DNA of 37,777 bases, from positions 1 to 37,777 of the IMG/VR virus record IMGVR_UViG_3300028829_001498. One strand, 5' to 3'. This DNA comes from a virus. This document shows, piece after piece, positions 36,814 through 37,777 of this stretch (positions within the stretch are counted from its first letter, which is position 1; each line of letters opens with the position of its first letter). The notes below the pieces were generated by a model, which saw only the letters and a list, made by a program, of their open reading frames with translations, made no database searches and was not told the origin of the DNA. The translations under genes were made by a program, and so were the position numbers.

Positions 36814-37777
36814 TTAAAAAATTTAAAGATTATTTAATTAAAGAAAGTATCATAGATATACCTAGAAAAACATATGCTCCTGGTGTATTTGATAAGGCTG
36901 ATAGTAAAGACCCTATAATAAAACCTAGTGTCAAAAAACAAATACAAGATCAGATTAAAGAATTTGAAAAAGAATATCCTGTTAATAAGATAGCATTAAT
37001 AGGATCAATACTAACAAAGAGATATAGAAATGACGCTGATCTTGACATTAATGTATTGTTTGATGTGCCAAAAGAAAAACAAGAACAAGAAAGAGTTGAT
37101 CTTTCTCAAAAGTATTTGTCAGCAAAGAACCCAAAAAATATTCAAGGTAAGTTAATACCTGGTACACAACACCCTATCAACTATTATTTTTTAACTGATC
37201 AATCAACTTATGATGATCAAAATAAAAAAGCAGACGCAGTGTTTGATATAGAAAACGATAAGTTTATTAAAAGACCAGACGACTTTACTTTTGATACAAA
37301 CTTATATGTAAAAGAATTTGAAAGAAAAGTACAAGAGTTAGATGTAATTAAAGGTGAATTAAAAAGAGATATAATAGATTACAATGAATTAGTTGAATTA
37401 CAACCAGATGATATCTTAAACTTACAAGACAAAATTAATACAAAGTTAGAAGAAATAGAAGATAGTATTTCAGATGTAATAAAAATAGGTGATGATGTTG
37501 ACGCAGAAAGAAGAGCAGCATTTAATAGTGATATGACACCAGACCAAATAAGAAAGTATGGTAGTAAAAATAGATTACCTAAAAATGTTATCTATAAAAT
37601 GTTAGAGAAATACCACTATTTAAAATTCTATAAAAAATGTAAACAAATTTTAGATGATGGTAAAGTTACAGACGATGAGATAAAAAGTTTGACTAACGAA
37701 CAAATAGATGAAATGAATTTAGAATCCATTGCTTCAGCATGGACAGATTTAATTAGAAGAACAATTAAAGCACCTCA
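36810..37777 (+). CDS. Pol-beta-type nucleotidyltransferase (3' end outside window)
   Basis: The frame is open from ATG 36810 (ATGA overlap) to the window edge, at least 322 residues. Residues 62-82, IALIGSILTKRYRNDADLDIN, hold the Pol-beta superfamily motif: G65-S66 followed by D77-x-D79, the metal-binding pair. The N-terminus MIKKFKDYLIKES is tag-like. The later part is helical and charged. Relatives with this motif add nucleotides to RNA, antibiotics or proteins, or modify phosphates; the target here is unknown. A third catalytic acid may be D103 or beyond and cannot be assigned by eye. Confidence 0.7.
   Translation, partial: MIKKFKDYLIKESIIDIPRKTYAPGVFDKADSKDPIIKPSVKKQIQDQIKEFEKEYPVNKIALIGSILTKRYRNDADLDINVLFDVPKEKQEQERVDLSQKYLSAKNPKNIQGKLIPGTQHPINYYFLTDQSTYDDQNKKADAVFDIENDKFIKRPDDFTFDTNLYVKEFERKVQELDVIKGELKRDIIDYNELVELQPDDILNLQDKINTKLEEIEDSISDVIKIGDDVDAERRAAFNSDMTPDQIRKYGSKNRLPKNVIYKMLEKYHYLKFYKKCKQILDDGKVTDDEIKSLTNEQIDEMNLESIASAWTDLIRRTIKAP

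Noticed and set aside
1-37777. CRISPR arrays, insertion sequences, integrase or attachment sites
   Set aside because: No regularly spaced repeats, transposase or integrase motifs were seen. The tRNA genes could serve as attachment sites in principle, but nothing indicates integration.

Overview
This window reads as part of the genome of a T4-like marine myovirus, most probably one infecting an AT-rich alphaproteobacterium such as SAR11/Pelagibacter, or possibly a cyanophage relative. The reasons are: every recognisable gene is on the + strand and tightly packed with ATGA/TAATG overlaps; the base composition is strongly AT-rich throughout; the T4 core replication, recombination and late-transcription genes are all here (uvsY, uvsW, 55, 47, 46, 45, 44, 62, regA, 43, uvsX, 41); and it carries the accessory set usual in marine T4-likes (cobS, hsp20, peptide deformylase, ferredoxin, 2OG-Fe(II) oxygenase, MT-A70 methylase, ribosomal protein bS21). 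The host assignment is inference.

Layout. 1-2.0 kb: 3' part of a radical SAM gene in two overlapping frames, a small membrane protein and a probable tail-tube-fold protein, the last two behind T4-type late promoters. 2.0-5.4 kb: uvsY, a 2OG oxygenase, uvsW, a SAM methyltransferase and an Lsm-like protein. 5.4-10.1 kb: terminator, tRNA-Gly(GCC), late sigma factor gp55, recombination nuclease gp47/gp46, peptide deformylase. 10.1-18 kb (accessory): a DruA/DUF4338-like protein, a metallopeptidase-VWA protein paired with the MoxR-type ATPase CobS, bS21, a 280-nt non-coding stretch full of strong helices, a ParB-like protein, Hsp20, a peroxiredoxin and a very unusual tRNA-Gly(UCC). 18-31.5 kb: clamp, clamp loader, RegA, a RimK-RimB-like fusion, ferredoxin, DNA polymerase, GNAT, MT-A70, a second DruA-like protein, UvsX and gp41 helicase. 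A GIY-YIG-like gene, a 54-residue ORF and tRNA-Thr(UGU) lie between the two clamp-loader genes. 31.7-37.8 kb: a late-type block holding a large unknown protein, a ligase-like nucleotidyltransferase, an adenylate kinase-like protein, a small conserved protein, SufE, a P-loop kinase and a Pol-beta-type nucleotidyltransferase that runs off the end.

How it works together. Early/middle genes sit behind near-consensus sigma70 promoters (TTGACA-17-TATAAT or TAGGAT). gp55 would then redirect RNA polymerase to TATAAATA late promoters. In both classes several promoters sit so close to the gene that the predicted +1 is the A of the ATG, which implies leaderless mRNAs. Translation is a recurring theme (bS21, RimK-like ligase, RegA, deformylase, three tRNAs). 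Proteins from the right-hand block, plus the RimK fusion, share a short N-terminal tag resembling the T4 capsid-targeting sequence, so some may be packaged in the head and delivered at infection.

The strongest candidates for something new are: (1) the tRNA-Gly(UCC), which keeps the glycine identity elements but has lost both halves of the D-loop/T-loop elbow; (2) the multi-helix RNA downstream of bS21; (3) the tagged ligase-kinase-nucleotidyltransferase block; (4) the two DruA-like paralogues; (5) the leaderless promoter architecture.
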